This document shows positions 19,590 to 21,348 of a stretch of DNA of 21,348 nt, one piece after another. The first letter of the stretch is position 1, and each line of letters begins with the position of its first letter. Location: contig JAUVXQ010000011.1 in the NCBI GenBank assembly GCA_030603505.1, positions 1-21,348 on the forward strand. Reading direction: 5' to 3'. Made by a program: the position numbers and the translations under genes. The notes beneath the pieces were generated by a model that was not told where the DNA came from, did no database searches, and saw nothing but the letters and a program-made list of their open reading frames with translations. This DNA comes from Candidatus Heimdallarchaeota archaeon. Its GTDB lineage: Archaea; Asgardarchaeota; Heimdallarchaeia; Heimdallarchaeales; Heimdallarchaeaceae.

Positions 19590-21348
19590 ATGAAACAATT
19601 TATTCACACTCAATCAACCCTTACATTTTTTGGCAAGACTATTAAAGACCTAAATATCAGGAAGGTTTCCTTTATACTTATCCTTCTATTTGTCTGCACA
19701 TTGATTTATTTCCCCGTTTCCACTCAAGCACAAGATCCTCTTGTTCCATATTCTGTTGAAGTTAAAGGCGATATCGTCGATAACTATGCCAATTTCACTT
19801 ATGAATTACGTTTCGATAATACCGCTTCAGCTGAAGCTACCGAAATCAGTTGGTTCTTTGAAGTGCAAGAAGGCATTCGCTTAAGCAATGTTTCTGCTAC
19901 TTTAAGTGACCTTGTCTACTGGGGTAGGATAAAACCTGTAGAGATTGCTGAAGAGATTTACAATGAGACTGTAGAAGCCAATCTCACTGGAGTTTTAGTT
20001 AAAGCCGAGTCTAATGGCTATACTATCGACATGAATATTGAGAACGGCACAGAAGCACTATTGACCATATTTCTTGAAGGTTTACTTACACGAGATATGG
20101 GTCTTTACAGTTTAATCTTACCTTTTTCCACTCCTACTTCTTTACTACAAGCTGATTTTGATCTAGATATTAGCATATGTTCAAATTATGGATCCATAGA
20201 GGGATACTCAGTAACTGGTTTGGCTGGATATCTAGCTACAGTCATAACAAATGGAATCCGTTTAACTTATTCGTCTACTAATTTTGTCATTCCAGCAGGG
20301 CTTACTCTAAATTATGTTCTAGAACGTCAAACTGGTGGTAGTCAGTTGCTTACACACACTAATGGAACACACAATTTCTTTACCTATCTTCTTGCTCCCA
20401 GCATTGTACAAGTTTCAGACATAGTTCCTAGACAATATGTTCTTGTTATCGACATTTCAGGTTCTATGGGAGGCGATAAAATCTCTCAAGCAAAGATTGC
20501 TATCAGTTCAATAATTGACGACTTATCTGAAATTGATCTCTTTACTGTTGTAGCTTTCGAAACAGAAGTATCTACACTTTGGGATGAACCCCACATAGCT
20601 TCAGAGTCTTTCAAGCAGGAAGCAAAAGACTGGGTTAATAATTTGGTAGCTGGTGGAAGTACTAATTTCCATGATGCTTGTATTACAGGCTTAGGGACTT
20701 TCACAGAGGCAAATGCAGCTAATGTAATGCTTGTCCTCTCTGACGGTGAACCTACGGCTGGTCCAATAACAGCTACTCCTGAATTGTTAATTGCAATCAG
20801 TGAAGCGAACTCCAAAAAAGTTTCTATTTCTGCTGTTGCCTTTGGTTATGGTGCCGATGAAGGATTAATGGCAAATATGGCTTCACAAAACAATGGATTC
20901 TTCACTTTTATCCAAACAGATGAGGATGCAACAACCAAAATAATAGATTTCTACAAACAATTTGCTACCCCTATCGCTAGTGGATATTCTATACATATCG
21001 AAGGCGCTTATTTGACAGCTTCATTAGTTCCTCTACGTGATTCTCCCTTCTTCAATGGTAGTGAAGTATTACTCTCTGGTCTTTATGAAACCTCTATTTC
21101 TATAGACACAACTATCCTCTATATTACTGGTGATGAAATCTATTCCAACTATGCTACTGATGCGTCTACTATCTATCCATATGTTGAATCTATCTGGGCG
21201 CAACATCGTCTTTCATACTTACTCAATCAAGTCCTTCTTGAAGGAGACACAGATGCTCTTCGAGCTCAAATTGTCTCACTTGCTCTACAATATGGACTTG
21301 TTGTTAAAGGTTACACTGCTATAATTCTAACAGCGCTAGATGACCCTG
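19590..21348 (+). CDS. VIT-VWA (ITIH-like) surface protein copy 2, partial
   Basis: 586 codons are visible and the gene continues past the right edge. A signal peptide (hydrophobic about 26-43, ending STQAQ) precedes the VIT domain (about 53-180, with DLVYWGRI and EEIYNETVEANLTGVL). The VWA domain follows (about 281-462) with a full MIDAS: VIDISGSMGG (D288, S290, S292), GSTNF (T358) and VLSDGEP (D385). Then comes a C-terminal beta domain (IASGYSIHIEGAY onward) and a helical segment (YPYVESIWAQHRLSYLLNQ) up to the edge. By comparison with copy 1, a Ser/Thr stalk and a C-terminal membrane anchor should follow. The frame is intact through the position where copy 1 is shifted. Several N-x-S/T sites are present. 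The inferred role is ligand binding or adhesion at the cell surface. Confidence 0.88.
   Translation, partial: MKQFIHTQSTLTFFGKTIKDLNIRKVSFILILLFVCTLIYFPVSTQAQDPLVPYSVEVKGDIVDNYANFTYELRFDNTASAEATEISWFFEVQEGIRLSNVSATLSDLVYWGRIKPVEIAEEIYNETVEANLTGVLVKAESNGYTIDMNIENGTEALLTIFLEGLLTRDMGLYSLILPFSTPTSLLQADFDLDISICSNYGSIEGYSVTGLAGYLATVITNGIRLTYSSTNFVIPAGLTLNYVLERQTGGSQLLTHTNGTHNFFTYLLAPSIVQVSDIVPRQYVLVIDISGSMGGDKISQAKIAISSIIDDLSEIDLFTVVAFETEVSTLWDEPHIASESFKQEAKDWVNNLVAGGSTNFHDACITGLGTFTEANAANVMLVLSDGEPTAGPITATPELLIAISEANSKKVSISAVAFGYGADEGLMANMASQNNGFFTFIQTDEDATTKIIDFYKQFATPIASGYSIHIEGAYLTASLVPLRDSPFFNGSEVLLSGLYETSISIDTTILYITGDEIYSNYATDASTIYPYVESIWAQHRLSYLLNQVLLEGDTDALRAQIVSLALQYGLVVKGYTAIILTALDDP

Larger units (their letters stand above)
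17550..21348 (+). repeat. Tandem gene duplication of VIT-VWA proteins
   Basis: Two direct copies, from about 17550 and 19725, remain highly similar in DNA sequence from the signal-peptide end onward. There are near-identical blocks around the VIT domain (17570-17720 versus 19745-19900) and around the PLRDSPFFNGSEV segment, and more diverged blocks in between. The upstream regions and signal peptides are much less alike. Confidence 0.85.

Noticed and set aside
19460..19645. 61-codon frame between the two VIT-VWA genes
   Set aside because: It overlaps the promoter and start of copy 2 in another frame and has no recognisable features.
1..21348. CRISPR arrays, integrase or att sites, and defence islands
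   Set aside because: No regularly spaced repeats, no integrase or nuclease genes other than the TnpB start and TatD, and no tRNA-linked direct repeats were seen.

Overview
This AT-rich window is archaeal. It encodes TFB (transcription factor B), the RNA polymerase subunit RpoP, aIF1 (SUI1), a Zn-binding class II GlyRS and a Get3-type ATPase. A TATA element lies about 27-33 bp upstream of most start codons, which is the archaeal leaderless pattern. The low GC, a single-domain TRAP-beta-like membrane protein next to Get3, and VIT-VWA (ITIH-like) surface proteins make an Asgard archaeon my best guess. That placement is inference and was not tested by phylogeny.

Layout. 1-149 holds the 5' end of a leftward tnpB, followed by a possible decayed tnpB piece and non-coding DNA to 880. 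881-3366 carries two rightward genes: a COG2159-like amidohydrolase and a TPR-like helical protein. 3513-7089 is a leftward block with a polytopic membrane protein carrying an outer clan GH-A-like domain, a HAD phosphatase, a truncated DegV fragment and an intact DegV. 7428-10099 runs rightward: a signal-peptide/beta-sandwich/TM/lysine-tail protein resembling TRAP-beta (SSR2), then Get3 and TatD. 10096-11576 is leftward: a divergent DegV, a small zinc-ribbon protein and aIF1. 12001-13623 is a B12-binding-fold radical SAM protein with a Cys-rich insertion inside its cluster motif. 13769-16543 is leftward information processing: rpoP (48 codons), glycyl-tRNA synthetase and TFB. 16544-17414 is mostly non-coding, with one small leftward hypothetical gene and a promoter-like signal that has no gene. 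17415 to the window end holds a tandem pair of VIT-VWA surface proteins. Copy 1 is broken by a 1-nt frameshift, and copy 2 is intact but runs off the window.

How the parts relate. Most genes appear to have their own promoter, so the window is mainly monocistronic. The clearest co-transcribed pair is aIF1 and the zinc-ribbon protein (6-nt gap). Two themes stand out. One is membrane protein biogenesis (TRAP-beta-like plus Get3). The other is cell-surface display (membrane-anchored glycosidase-like protein and paired VIT-VWA proteins). DegV-type proteins occur three times within 5 kb, one as a remnant.
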